A DNA stretch of 64,000 bases from Novosphingobium sp. UBA6272 (GCF_002440635.1 NZ_DJUW01000033.1:69678-133677); one strand, 5' to 3'. Shown: positions 42,838-51,635, counted from the first letter of the stretch. Notes: generated by a model from the letters alone, not told the origin. Numbers and translations are program-made.

Positions 42838-43679
42838 TGGCCCTGTTCGCCCGCCGCCCGGTCGCCCCGCTCGAATATACCCGCAAGACCTGGATGCGGT
42901 TGTGGGTCGGGGCAACGCTGGTGTTCCTCTATGCCCCGCTGCTGGTGCTGATGGTGTTCAGCTTCAACGATTCCAAGCGCAATGTCGCCTGGAAGGGCTT
43001 CACCCTGAAATACTACGAAAAGGCGCTCAACAACGACACCCTGGTCGAAGCGCTGGTCAATTCGCTGACCATTGCCGCGCTGGCCACAGTCGTCAGCGTG
43101 ATACTGGGGGCACTCGCCGGGGTCATGCTTTGGCGCTTCCGCTTCCCGCTGAAAGGCGCCGTTGAAGGTGTGATGAGCCTGCCGATCATCGTCCCCGAAA
43201 TCTGCATGGGCGTGGCAATGCTGATCTTCTTCGCCAAGGTTGACTGGCCAACTGACCTGCCCTGGCCGCTCAACCTCTCGGCGATCACCATCGCGCACAT
43301 CACCTTCTGCTTCCCCTTCGTGGCGATGGTGGTGCGATCGCGGATGGCCAGCTTCAACCGCGAGCAGGAGGAAGCCGCCAAGGACCTGGGCGCCAGCGAA
43401 TGGGCCACCTTCCGCGATATCCTGCTGCCGCACATGAAGCCGGGGCTGGTTGCCGGGGCACTGCTGGCCTTCACCCTCAGCCTCGACGATTTCGTCATCA
43501 CCTTCTTCACCAGCGGGCCGGATACGATCACCTTCCCGGTCAAGGTCTATTCGATGGTGCGCTTCTCGGTCACGCCCGAGGTCAATGCCGCATCGACCAT
43601 CCTGATCCTCCTTACCATCGCTCTCACCGCCGTGGCTCTGAAGCTGCAAGGGGTGAAGGGCATTGCGGAAACCCACTGA
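42837..43679 (+). CDS. Polyamine ABC transporter permease (PotC/PotI type)
   Basis: A 280-residue permease with six predicted helices. The EAA loop is EEAAKDLGASEWATFRDILLPH (part). FSLDDFVITFFTSG-like sequence (LDDFVITFFTSG) is characteristic of PotC/PotI. It pairs with the upstream permease to form the channel. The next gene starts 1 base after its stop. Confidence 0.95.
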   Translation: MALFARRPVAPLEYTRKTWMRLWVGATLVFLYAPLLVLMVFSFNDSKRNVAWKGFTLKYYEKALNNDTLVEALVNSLTIAALATVVSVILGALAGVMLWRFRFPLKGAVEGVMSLPIIVPEICMGVAMLIFFAKVDWPTDLPWPLNLSAITIAHITFCFPFVAMVVRSRMASFNREQEEAAKDLGASEWATFRDILLPHMKPGLVAGALLAFTLSLDDFVITFFTSGPDTITFPVKVYSMVRFSVTPEVNAASTILILLTIALTAVALKLQGVKGIAETH

Positions 43680-43680
43680 C

Positions 43681-44808
43681 ATGTCCGAAGCCGATCCCAT
43701 CATCCAGATCCGCGGCGTCACCAAGCGCTTTGGCAAGCACACCGCGGTCGACAATGTCTCGCTCGATATCAAGTCCGGCGAATTCTTCGTGCTGCTGGGG
43801 CCGTCAGGCTGCGGCAAGACCACCTTGCTGCGGATGATCGCCGGGTTCGAATTGCCGACTGAGGGCCAGATCCTGATCGACGGGCAGGACATGGCCGGGA
43901 TCCCGCCCAACAAGCGACCGGTCAACATGGTGTTCCAGTCCTACGCCGTGTTCCCGCACATGAGCGTGGCGGAGAATGTCGGCTATGGCCTGAAGATCGC
44001 CGGCGTCGGCCGGGCCGAGCGTGACGAGCGGGTGCGCGAGGCTTTGCAACTGGTCAGCCTGGGCGGGTTCGAGGATCGCAAGCCCGATCAGATGTCGGGC
44101 GGGCAGCGCCAGCGCGTCGCCCTCGCCCGCAGCCTGGTGATGCGCCCCAAGGTGCTGCTGCTCGACGAGCCGCTGTCCGCGCTCGACGCCAAGCTGCGCG
44201 CGCAGATGCAGTTCGAACTGTCCGACCTGCAGGACAAGGTCGGCATCACCTTCGTCACCGTGACCCACGATCAGGACGAAGCCTTGTCGATGGCCAGCCG
44301 GATCGCGGTGATGAACAAGGGCGACATTGCGCAGCTCGCTTCGCCTTCTGACCTCTACGAATACCCGGCCAACCGCTTCGTCGCAGATTTCGTGGGATCG
44401 GTGAACGTGTTCGAGGGCAAGCTGACGCTCGACGAGCCCGATCGTGCAGCGGTTGAATGCCCGGGTCTGGGCAAGGTTTACCTCAACCACGGCGTGACCG
44501 GACCGCACGGCGCCGATGTCTGGATCGCGCTGCGGCCCGAGAAAATCTATCTGCACGTCCCCGGTGAAGGCAAAGCGATCCGCGCTGCCGGTCAGGACGC
44601 GCCGGAAGACCACAATCTGGCGCGCGGGGTGATCAAGGGGATGAGCTATCTTGGCGACATCACGCTTTACGAGATCAAGCTTGATAATGGCGCGATGATC
44701 CGGGTCTCCCGCCCCAACCTGTCGCGCCACGATCAGGAGCATTTCACCTGGGACGACCGCGTCTCGATGCACTGGCGCGCCGATAGCCCGGTGGTGCTGC
44801 TCGGCTGA
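43681..44808 (+). CDS. Polyamine ABC transporter ATP-binding protein (PotA/PotG type)
   Basis: A 375-residue ABC ATPase. Walker A is GPSGCGKTT (40-48), the signature is MSGGQRQRVALARSL, Walker B VLLLDEPLSALD, and the switch His is in VTHDQDEAL. A C-terminal TOBE-type domain follows (about 240-375, ALRPEKIYLHVPGEGK). It powers uptake. The ATG at 43681 fits homology; the frame opens 18 bases earlier with TTG. Last gene of the importer operon. Confidence 0.95.
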   Translation: MSEADPIIQIRGVTKRFGKHTAVDNVSLDIKSGEFFVLLGPSGCGKTTLLRMIAGFELPTEGQILIDGQDMAGIPPNKRPVNMVFQSYAVFPHMSVAENVGYGLKIAGVGRAERDERVREALQLVSLGGFEDRKPDQMSGGQRQRVALARSLVMRPKVLLLDEPLSALDAKLRAQMQFELSDLQDKVGITFVTVTHDQDEALSMASRIAVMNKGDIAQLASPSDLYEYPANRFVADFVGSVNVFEGKLTLDEPDRAAVECPGLGKVYLNHGVTGPHGADVWIALRPEKIYLHVPGEGKAIRAAGQDAPEDHNLARGVIKGMSYLGDITLYEIKLDNGAMIRVSRPNLSRHDQEHFTWDDRVSMHWRADSPVVLLG

Positions 44809-44811
44809 TCG

Positions 44812-44839
44812 CTATCGGGTTTCCCGATAGGCATCGCTT
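44812..44839 (+). promoter_or_regulatory. Candidate LysR operator, site C
   Basis: A perfect palindrome CTATCGG-GTTTC-CCGATAG followed by GCATCGCTT, then TCGTAT at about 44845. It has the same layout as site A and lies 77 bases before the aldehyde dehydrogenase ATG, starting 3 bases past the ATPase stop. The repetition in three separate promoters of one pathway supports a common regulator. Confidence 0.65.
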
Positions 44840-44916
44840 TCCATTTCGTATTTCCCCGCGTTCGGCACGCGGCCTAGGTTGGTCGCCAAAGCAAGCGAGA
44901 GAGGCTGGTTTCCATC

Positions 44917-46347
44917 ATGTTCGAACCCCGTGGCCAGTTCATCGGTGGTAACCCGCTGGACGGTGAGGAAGCGCCGGAACCGGTTTACAATCCGGCCAGC
45001 GGAGAGCGGATCGCGCTGATCTCCAGCGCCAGCCGGGTACAGGTAGATAGCGCCGTGGCGGCTGCCGAAGCGGCCTTTGCGATCTGGTCGCGGATGCCGC
45101 CAAAGGAACGTTCGCTGCGGATGCTCAAGATCGCCGACCGGATCGAGGCGCTGGCTGACGAGTTCGCCGCGCTCGAGATGGCCAACTGCGGCAAGCCGCT
45201 CGGCACGGCCAGGGCGGTTGATGTCGGCAATACGGTCGACGTGTTCCGGTTTTTCGCCGGGGCCGCACGGACTGTGCCGGGGATTCCTGCGGGCGAATAC
45301 CGGCCCGGTTTCACCTCGATGCTGCGGCGCGATCCACTGGGGGTTTGTGTCGGGATCGCGCCGTGGAACTACCCGCTAATGATGGCCAGCTGGAAGATCG
45401 CCCCGGTGATCGCGGCCGGGAACACGGTTGTCCTCAAACCCAGCGAACACACCCCGCTCTCTGCATTGCGGCTGGCCGAAGTATGTGCCGAATTCCTGCC
45501 CGAGGGCGTGGTCAACGTGGTGACCGGCAACGGCGCCGCTGTCGGCGCTCGGCTGGTCGCCCATCCCCGGGTGCGGATGGTCTCGCTGACCGGAGACGTT
45601 TCGACCGGCCGCAAGATCATGGAAGCAGTCGCACCCACGATCAAACGCACCCATTTCGAACTGGGCGGCAAGGCCCCGGTGATCGTGTTGGCCGATGCCG
45701 ATATCCCGGCTGCGGTCGAGGCTATTGCCGAGGGCGGCTATTACAATGCCGGGCAGGATTGCACCGCGGCTTGCCGGGTCTATGCTCATTCCGCGATCCA
45801 TGACCGGCTGGTGGCCGATCTGCAGGGCGCGATCGAGGCGATCCGGCTGGGCGATCCGGCCGAGGCCGGGACCGAGCTTGGCCCGCTGATCACCGCCCGC
45901 CAGCGTGACCGGGTCGACGGCTTCGTTGCCCGCGCCCGCGCCGATACCCCCGCCGAAGTGGTGACCGGCGGATACGCGCCGGACCGGCCCGGCTATTACT
46001 ATGCCCCGACCCTGATCGCCGGCGCACGCCATACGGACGAGATCGTCCAGAAGGAGGTGTTCGGCCCGGTGGTCTCGGTCACCCGGTTCGCGGAAGACAG
46101 CCAGGCGCTCGACTGGGCCAATGACTGCGAATACGGCCTCGCCTCATCGGTCTGGACCCGCGACGTCGGCAAGGCCAACGCCTTTGCCGCGCGGCTCGAA
46201 TATGGCGTCACCTGGATCAACACCCATTCGGTAAATGTTACCGAGATGCCGCACGGCGGGGTCAAGAGCTCAGGCTATGGATCGGACCTTTCGGTCTATT
46301 GCCTTGAGCATTACATGACGACCCGGCATGTGATGATGAAGCACTGA
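44917..46347 (+). CDS. Aldehyde dehydrogenase (gamma-aminobutyraldehyde type)
   Basis: A 476-residue NAD(P)-dependent aldehyde dehydrogenase. Catalytic Glu is E248 (FELGGKAP) and Cys C282 (NAGQDCTAACR). The PWNYPLMMASWKIAPVIAAG block and NAGQDCTA resemble PatD/PuuC-type 4-aminobutyraldehyde dehydrogenases. It would oxidise the aldehyde formed by the PuuB-like oxidase or by an aminotransferase acting on putrescine. It follows operator site C. Confidence 0.92.
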   Translation: MFEPRGQFIGGNPLDGEEAPEPVYNPASGERIALISSASRVQVDSAVAAAEAAFAIWSRMPPKERSLRMLKIADRIEALADEFAALEMANCGKPLGTARAVDVGNTVDVFRFFAGAARTVPGIPAGEYRPGFTSMLRRDPLGVCVGIAPWNYPLMMASWKIAPVIAAGNTVVLKPSEHTPLSALRLAEVCAEFLPEGVVNVVTGNGAAVGARLVAHPRVRMVSLTGDVSTGRKIMEAVAPTIKRTHFELGGKAPVIVLADADIPAAVEAIAEGGYYNAGQDCTAACRVYAHSAIHDRLVADLQGAIEAIRLGDPAEAGTELGPLITARQRDRVDGFVARARADTPAEVVTGGYAPDRPGYYYAPTLIAGARHTDEIVQKEVFGPVVSVTRFAEDSQALDWANDCEYGLASSVWTRDVGKANAFAARLEYGVTWINTHSVNVTEMPHGGVKSSGYGSDLSVYCLEHYMTTRHVMMKH

Positions 46348-46377
46348 TTATGAGGCACTCCCTACACCCAACTTCCC

Positions 46378-46514
46378 GTCACCCTGAACTCGTTTCAGGG
46401 CCCATTGTGCCGGTGGCCCGGAGTGCTGTTGGGCAAAAGGACCACGCGGTCAGGTTTGGCGCGGCGGCTTCCGGGCAAACCGGTGGATGGACCCTGAAAC
46501 GAGTTCAGGGTGAC
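46378..46514. repeat. 23-base inverted repeat
   Basis: Left arm 46378-46400 (starts GTCACCCTGAAC, ends GTTTCAGGG) and right arm 46492-46514 are perfect reverse complements of 23 bases, with a loop of about 91 bases. It lies between the aldehyde dehydrogenase and PuuD-like genes. The CCCTGAAACGAGTTCAGGG core is a dispersed palindrome class different from families 1 and 2. It may end or stabilise the upstream mRNA. Confidence 0.85.
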
Positions 46515-46552
46515 GGTTTTGGTCGTGGGGCTTGGGCTGAGAGCGTGACAGG

Positions 46553-47290
46553 ATGAGCGCCCGCCCCGTACTTGGCGTGATCGCCTGCAATCGCACCGTC
46601 GGTGTCGAACCGGCGCAAGCGGTGATGGAGCGCTATATCCGCTCGGCGATGGTCCATGCCGATGTCGCCGCGCTGATCATCCCTTCGCTGCCCGACCTGA
46701 TGAGCGCCGCCGAAGTCGCCCCGCGGCTTGACGGCATCCTGCTGACCGGCACGCCGTCCAATGTCGCGCCGCAGCGCTATGGCGAGGAAGCCGGAGACGG
46801 TCCGTTCGACCTGGGCCGCGATGAAATCGCGCTGGGCATGGTTGACCGGATGATCGATGCGGGCCGCCCCGTCTTCGGGATTTGCCGGGGATTTCAGGAG
46901 ATCAACGTCGCGATGGGCGGCACGCTGCGCCGCGATACCTCGGCCAGCGACGAACTGATCCGGCATCATGCCCCCGATGGCGCCAGTTTCGCTGCGATGT
47001 TCGATCACCTCCACCCGGTCCACTTGATCGAAGGCGGGGTGCTGGCCGGTGCGTTCGGCAAGTCCGACCTGACGGTCAATTCGGTCCACTACCAGGGGAT
47101 CGGGCGGTTAGCAGAGGGCCTGACGATCGAGGCAAAAGCGCCGGACGGCCTCGTCGAAGCCTATTCGGCCCGGCCCAACGGCGCGCCGGTGGTTGCGGTG
47201 CAATGGCACCCCGAATGGGACGCCGATCGCAATGACGACAGCGCGGCTTTCTTCCGCCTGCTCGGCCGTGCTATGCGGGGGAACGTATGA
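46553..47290 (+). CDS. puuD: Gamma-glutamyl-gamma-aminobutyrate hydrolase (PuuD-like)
   Basis: A 245-residue class I amidotransferase-like peptidase (C26). The catalytic triad is visible: C111 (FGICRGFQEIN), and H219 with E221 (QWHPEWD). It releases GABA (or another amino acid) and glutamate after the glutamylated aldehyde has been oxidised, closing the Puu-type route. Its stop codon overlaps the start of a 19-codon reading frame (ATGA). Confidence 0.92.
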   Translation: MSARPVLGVIACNRTVGVEPAQAVMERYIRSAMVHADVAALIIPSLPDLMSAAEVAPRLDGILLTGTPSNVAPQRYGEEAGDGPFDLGRDEIALGMVDRMIDAGRPVFGICRGFQEINVAMGGTLRRDTSASDELIRHHAPDGASFAAMFDHLHPVHLIEGGVLAGAFGKSDLTVNSVHYQGIGRLAEGLTIEAKAPDGLVEAYSARPNGAPVVAVQWHPEWDADRNDDSAAFFRLLGRAMRGNV

Positions 47291-47346
47291 ACACCTGCAT
47301 CACCCGCTATAACCGCTATCAGGCCCGCATCGGCTTTTCGCCCTGA
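47287..47346 (+). CDS. Possible 19-residue leader peptide
   Basis: A short frame, MNTCITRYNRYQARIGFSP, starts in an ATGA overlap with puuD and ends one base before an inverted repeat whose right arm covers the next gene's ribosome-binding sequence. Coupling with puuD and its place before a translation-blocking hairpin make it a candidate leader. It could equally be chance. No family applies at this length. Confidence 0.35.
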   Translation: MNTCITRYNRYQARIGFSP

Positions 47347-47347
47347 T

Positions 47348-47400
47348 TTCCTTTTGAAACGCCCCCCGCGCCACCCGCGTGAACAGCTTTCAAAAAGGAA
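47348..47400 (+). promoter_or_regulatory. Hairpin hiding the ribosome-binding site of the next gene
   Basis: Left arm TTCCTTTTGAAA (47348-47359) pairs with right arm TTTCAAAAAGGAA (47388-47400, one extra A). The right arm ends in AAGGAA, the ribosome-binding sequence of the aminotransferase at 47407. The loop is C-rich. Ribosomes finishing puuD or the short frame could open or change this hairpin. Confidence 0.6.
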
Positions 47401-47406
47401 CCAGAC

Positions 47407-48780
47407 ATGCCCCGCAATTACGATATCGCCGAACTCCGCCGTCTTGACATCGCGCACCACCTTCCCGCCCAGGCCGACTGGCAGGAAATCGAGGATCTTG
47501 GCGGCAGCAGGATCATTACCCATGCCGAGGGTTGCTACATCACCGATGGCGACGGCAACCGCATCCTCGACGGGATGGCCGGGCTGTGGTGCGTCAATGT
47601 CGGCTATGGCCGCAAGGAACTGGCCGACGTGGCCTATGAGCAGATGCTCGAGCTGCCGTACTACAATACCTTCTTCAAGACCGCGACGCCGCCCGCCGTG
47701 CTGCTGGCCGAAAAGATCGCCAGCCTGACCCAGAACCGCCTGCCCCACGTGTTCTTCAACGCTTCGGGCAGCGAAGCCAACGACACGATCTTTCGCCTGG
47801 TCCGCCAGTACTGGAAGCTCAAGGGCGAACCGGCCCGCAAGGTCTTCATCAGCCGCTGGAACGCCTATCACGGCTCGACCGTCGCCGGGGTTTCGCTGGG
47901 GGGCATGAAGGCAATGCACCCGATCGGCGATCTGCCGATCCCGGGGGTCGAACACGTCCGCCAGCCCTACTGGTTCGGCGAGGGCTTTGGCGAGGATCCC
48001 GAAACATTCGGCACCGCCTGCGCCCAGGCGATCGAGGAACGGATCCTTGAAGTCGGGCCGGAAAACGTCGCCGCCTTCATAGGCGAGCCGGTCCAGGGCG
48101 CCGGCGGCGTGATCATCCCGCCCGCCAACTACTGGCCGCAGGTCGAAGCGATTTGCCGCAAGTACGGTATTCTGATGATCTGCGACGAAGTGATCGCCGG
48201 GTTCGGCCGCACCGGCAACATGTGGGGTCACGAAACCATGGGTGTGAAGCCCGACATCATCGCGATGGCGAAGGGCCTGTCCTCGGGCTACCTGCCGATC
48301 TCGGCGGTCGCGGTTTCGGAAGAGATCGTGAAGGTGATGAAGACCGGCGGCGATTTCGTCCATGGCTATACCTATTCGGGCCACCCGGTCTGCGCGGCAG
48401 TGGCGCTGCGCAATATCGAGATCATGGAGCGCGAAGGGCTGGTCGAAAAGGTCCGTGACGAAACCGGTCCGCACCTCGCCAAGGCACTGGCGCGGCTGAA
48501 CGATCATCTGCTGGTCGGTGAAACGCGTTCGGTCGGCCTGCTCGGCGCGGTCGAGATCGTCGCCGAAAAGGGCACCAACAAGCGCTGGGGCGGCAAGGAA
48601 GGCAACGCCGGTCCGATCGTGCGCGATCGCTGCATCGCCAACGGGCTGATGGTCCGCGGCATCCGCGACAGCATCGTGATGTGCCCGCCGCTGGTGATCA
48701 CCCCGGCCCAGATCGACGACATGGTCGGCATCATTGCCCAGTCGCTCGACGAGGCCATGCCGCTGCTGCAGAGCCTCTGA
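47407..48780 (+). CDS. Class III aminotransferase (putrescine--pyruvate SpuC-like)
   Basis: A 457-residue PLP transaminase. The PLP lysine is K289 (DIIAMAKGLSSGYLP) and the cofactor Asp is D260 (MICDEVIAGFGRTG). The opening (WQEIEDLGGSRIITHAEG), the PYYNTFFKTATPP block and the KVFISRWNAYHGSTVAG segment match the SpuC branch, which moves the amino group of putrescine or other diamines to pyruvate. This gives the cluster a direct transamination route alongside gamma-glutamylation. Confidence 0.9.
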   Translation: MPRNYDIAELRRLDIAHHLPAQADWQEIEDLGGSRIITHAEGCYITDGDGNRILDGMAGLWCVNVGYGRKELADVAYEQMLELPYYNTFFKTATPPAVLLAEKIASLTQNRLPHVFFNASGSEANDTIFRLVRQYWKLKGEPARKVFISRWNAYHGSTVAGVSLGGMKAMHPIGDLPIPGVEHVRQPYWFGEGFGEDPETFGTACAQAIEERILEVGPENVAAFIGEPVQGAGGVIIPPANYWPQVEAICRKYGILMICDEVIAGFGRTGNMWGHETMGVKPDIIAMAKGLSSGYLPISAVAVSEEIVKVMKTGGDFVHGYTYSGHPVCAAVALRNIEIMEREGLVEKVRDETGPHLAKALARLNDHLLVGETRSVGLLGAVEIVAEKGTNKRWGGKEGNAGPIVRDRCIANGLMVRGIRDSIVMCPPLVITPAQIDDMVGIIAQSLDEAMPLLQSL

Positions 48781-48783
48781 ACC

Positions 48784-48814
48784 TATCCTCCCCTCCCGTT
48801 TATCGGGAGGGGAA
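48784..48814. repeat. Short CCCTCCCG palindrome
   Basis: CCCCTCCCG / CGGGAGGGG with loop TTTAT directly after the aminotransferase stop. It resembles the hairpins at 54063 and 63143 and may end transcription or protect the mRNA end; no T run follows. Confidence 0.6.
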
Positions 48815-48870
48815 CCCTCCGCTCACGCGCCGCCCTTGCCCCGCCATGCGCCAAGGGTGTAAGGCCGGGT

Positions 48871-49560
48871 ATGACCGAAAACGACACCGATGCGACGGGT
48901 CCGCTTGACCGCATCCAGCAGAACATCCTCGCCAAGGGCGAGCGCCAACTGCTCAACTGGATCTGCCCGCGCCTGCCGCGGTGGGTCACGCCCGACAAGT
49001 TGACCGGTTTCGGCGTGTTCGGCGCGCTGGTGGTTTTCGCAGGCTACGCGCTGAGCGACTGGTCGCGGCAATGGCTGTGGGTGGCGATCCTGGGCTACGT
49101 GTTCCAGTGGTTCGGGGATTCGCTCGACGGCAGCCTTGCCCGCTGGCGCAAGATCGAGCGCCCCAAATACGGCTATTTCATCGATCACAGCGTCGATGGC
49201 CTGGTAATCCTGCTGATCATGTCCGGGATGGGGATGAGCAATTACGTGCGGATGGATGCGGCGCTGTTCGCCACGGTCGGCTATCTGCTGCTGTCGATCC
49301 ACGCCTACCTCGCCGCGCGGGTACTGGCCGAGTTCAAGCTTTCGTATTTCAACTTCGGACCGACCGAGCTGCGCTTCCTGCTGATCGGCCTGACCCTGGC
49401 GATGATGGTGCTCGGCCCCGATGCCGGACGCACCGACGCGCGGACCACCGGGTTCGACTGGTTCATCGGCGTGGCCGCGGCCGTGCTCAACGCGCTGTTC
49501 ATCTGGCAGACGCTGGTTACGGCGCGAAGGCTGGATCTGATGGAGCGGGCGAAGGATTAG
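48871..49560 (+). CDS. CDP-alcohol phosphatidyltransferase family protein
   Basis: A 229-residue inner membrane enzyme. The family signature is intact: D83, D86-G87, A90-R91, G101, D105 and D109 (DSLDGSLARWRK, GYFIDHSVD), with one extra residue between R91 and G101. About six membrane helices. It transfers a phosphatidyl group from CDP-diacylglycerol to an alcohol in phospholipid synthesis; the alcohol cannot be told from sequence. TAAGG precedes the ATG. It converges on glcB with 14 bases between. Confidence 0.88.
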   Translation: MTENDTDATGPLDRIQQNILAKGERQLLNWICPRLPRWVTPDKLTGFGVFGALVVFAGYALSDWSRQWLWVAILGYVFQWFGDSLDGSLARWRKIERPKYGYFIDHSVDGLVILLIMSGMGMSNYVRMDAALFATVGYLLLSIHAYLAARVLAEFKLSYFNFGPTELRFLLIGLTLAMMVLGPDAGRTDARTTGFDWFIGVAAAVLNALFIWQTLVTARRLDLMERAKD

Positions 49561-49574
49561 GGCTGGCCGCTGAG

Positions 49575-51635
49575 CTAGCCCGCCTTTTTCACCTGCCGCC
49601 AGTGGTGCAGCAGCGGTTCGGTATAGCCGCTGGGCTGTTCGACGCCCTTGAACACCAGATCGAGCGCGGCGCGGAAGGCCGGGCCTTCCTCGTTGCCGGT
49701 CAGCAGAACATAGGCCGGATCGCTGGCATTCTGGGCATCGACCTTGGCGGCCATCCGGCGCAGGCTGTCCATCACCTGGTCGTGGGTGCAGACCCCATGC
49801 AGCAGCCAGTTGGCCATGTGCTGCGATGAAATGCGCAGCGTCGCGCGGTCTTCCATCAGGCCGACGTCGTGGAAGTCCGGCACCTTGGAGCAGCCCACTC
49901 CGGCGTCGATCCAGCGGACCACATAGCCGAGCAGGCCCTGGGCATTGTTGTCGAGCTCTTCGCGGATCTCGGCTTCCGACCAGTTGGTGCCTTCGGCCAG
50001 CGGCACGCTCAGCAGCGGCTCAAGCCCCGGCGTGGACTGGCTCGCCAGCTCACGCTGCACCGCAAAGACATCGACCGCGTGGTAATGCATCGCGTGCAGC
50101 GTCGCGGCGGTGGGCGACGGGACCCAGGCGGTGTTGGCGCCGGCCTTGGGGTGGCCGATCTTCTGGACCATCATTTCGCCCATCAGATCGGGCGCGGCCC
50201 ACATGCCCTTGCCGATCTGGGCCTTGCCTGAGAGCCCGCAAGCGAGGCCTATCTGGACGTTGCGCGCTTCATAAGCAGCGATCCAGGCGCTCTTCTTCAT
50301 GTCGCCCTTGCGGATCATCGCCCCGGCCCGCATCGAGGTGTGGATTTCATCCCCGGTGCGATCGAGGAAGCCGGTGTTGATGAACACGATCCGGTCCTTC
50401 ACCGCATGGATACAGGCGGCGAGGTTGGCCGAAGTCCGACGCTCCTCATCCATCACGCCCACCTTGATGGTGTTCCGGGTCAGGCCGAGCAGATCTTCCA
50501 CCGCATCGAACAGATCGTTGGTAAAGCTGCACTCTTCCGGCCCGTGCTGCTTGGGCTTGACGATGTAGATGGAGCCGCAGCGGCTGTTGGCATATTTGCC
50601 CAGCCCCGCAAGGCCGATCGCCCCGATCGCGCTGGTGATCACGCCGTCCATGATCCCCTCGGGAATCTCGCCGCCGTCGGCCAGCAGGATCGCCGGGTTG
50701 GTCATCAGGTGGCCAACGTTGCGGACGAACAGCAGGCTGCGCCCTGGCAGGGTCAAGTCGCCCCAGACCCGGTCAGCATTGAGCGCGCGGGTCAGGGTCT
50801 TGCCGCCCTTTTCGAAGGTGTCGGTCAGATCGCCGCGGATCACGCCGAGCCAATTGGAATAGGCCAGCAGCTTGTCCTCGGCATCGACCGCAGCGACCGA
50901 ATCTTCCATGTCGCAGATCGTAGTCAGTGCGCTCTCAAGGATCACGTCGGCGATACCGAGCGGATCGTCCTGACCGACCGGATGGCTGGGATCGATCACA
51001 ACTTCGATGTGCAGGCCATTGTTGCGGAACAGCAATCCACCCGTGCGCCGGGCAACCAGAAATTCGCAGTCTCCACCTTCCAGTGCGGCCTGCCAGCCGG
51101 GGATCGCGCCATCGAGGAAGGCGCGCACGGCCTTGACCACGGCTGCGCCGCGATCCTTGTCATAGCCGCCCGGGCGGGCCGGCGGAGCATCGAGCGCGTC
51201 GGTGCCATAGTAGGCGTCATAAAGGCTGCCCCAGCGGGCATTGGCAGCATTGAGCAGGAAGCGGGCGTTGAGCACCGGCACCACCAGCTGCGGCCCGGCC
51301 ATGGTCGCGATTTCGGCGTCGACGTTCGCGGTCCCAATCTTGAACGGGGCGGGTTCGGGCACGAGGTAGCCGATCTCGCGCAGGAAGGCCTGGTATTCGG
51401 CCTGGTCGATCGGCTTGCCGGCCCGGGCCAGATGCCAGGCATCGATCTGCGCCTGCAGTTCGTCGCGCTTGGCAAGAAGGGCGCGGTTGACGGGAACGAA
51501 GCGCTCCAGCAGCGCGGCAAAACCTGACCAGAATTGGGCAGCATCGCGGCCAAGCGGGGCAAGCACCTCTCGCTCGACAAATGCGGCCAGCGCCGCATCG
51601 ACTTTCAGCCCAGACTTCTCGACCCGATCGCTCAT
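49575..51635 (-). CDS. glcB: Malate synthase G
   Basis: A 686-residue malate synthase of the long G type (typical about 720). It condenses glyoxylate with acetyl-CoA in the glyoxylate bypass. Typical blocks: CDMEDSVAAVDAEDK, SLLFVRNVGHLMTNPAIL, GIMDGVITSAIGAIGL and FINTGFLDRTGDEIHTSM. The start at 51635 has GAGGA four bases upstream. Isocitrate lyase is not in the window, so glyoxylate may also come from other sources. Confidence 0.96.
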   Translation of the reverse strand: MSDRVEKSGLKVDAALAAFVEREVLAPLGRDAAQFWSGFAALLERFVPVNRALLAKRDELQAQIDAWHLARAGKPIDQAEYQAFLREIGYLVPEPAPFKIGTANVDAEIATMAGPQLVVPVLNARFLLNAANARWGSLYDAYYGTDALDAPPARPGGYDKDRGAAVVKAVRAFLDGAIPGWQAALEGGDCEFLVARRTGGLLFRNNGLHIEVVIDPSHPVGQDDPLGIADVILESALTTICDMEDSVAAVDAEDKLLAYSNWLGVIRGDLTDTFEKGGKTLTRALNADRVWGDLTLPGRSLLFVRNVGHLMTNPAILLADGGEIPEGIMDGVITSAIGAIGLAGLGKYANSRCGSIYIVKPKQHGPEECSFTNDLFDAVEDLLGLTRNTIKVGVMDEERRTSANLAACIHAVKDRIVFINTGFLDRTGDEIHTSMRAGAMIRKGDMKKSAWIAAYEARNVQIGLACGLSGKAQIGKGMWAAPDLMGEMMVQKIGHPKAGANTAWVPSPTAATLHAMHYHAVDVFAVQRELASQSTPGLEPLLSVPLAEGTNWSEAEIREELDNNAQGLLGYVVRWIDAGVGCSKVPDFHDVGLMEDRATLRISSQHMANWLLHGVCTHDQVMDSLRRMAAKVDAQNASDPAYVLLTGNEEGPAFRAALDLVFKGVEQPSGYTEPLLHHWRQVKKAG

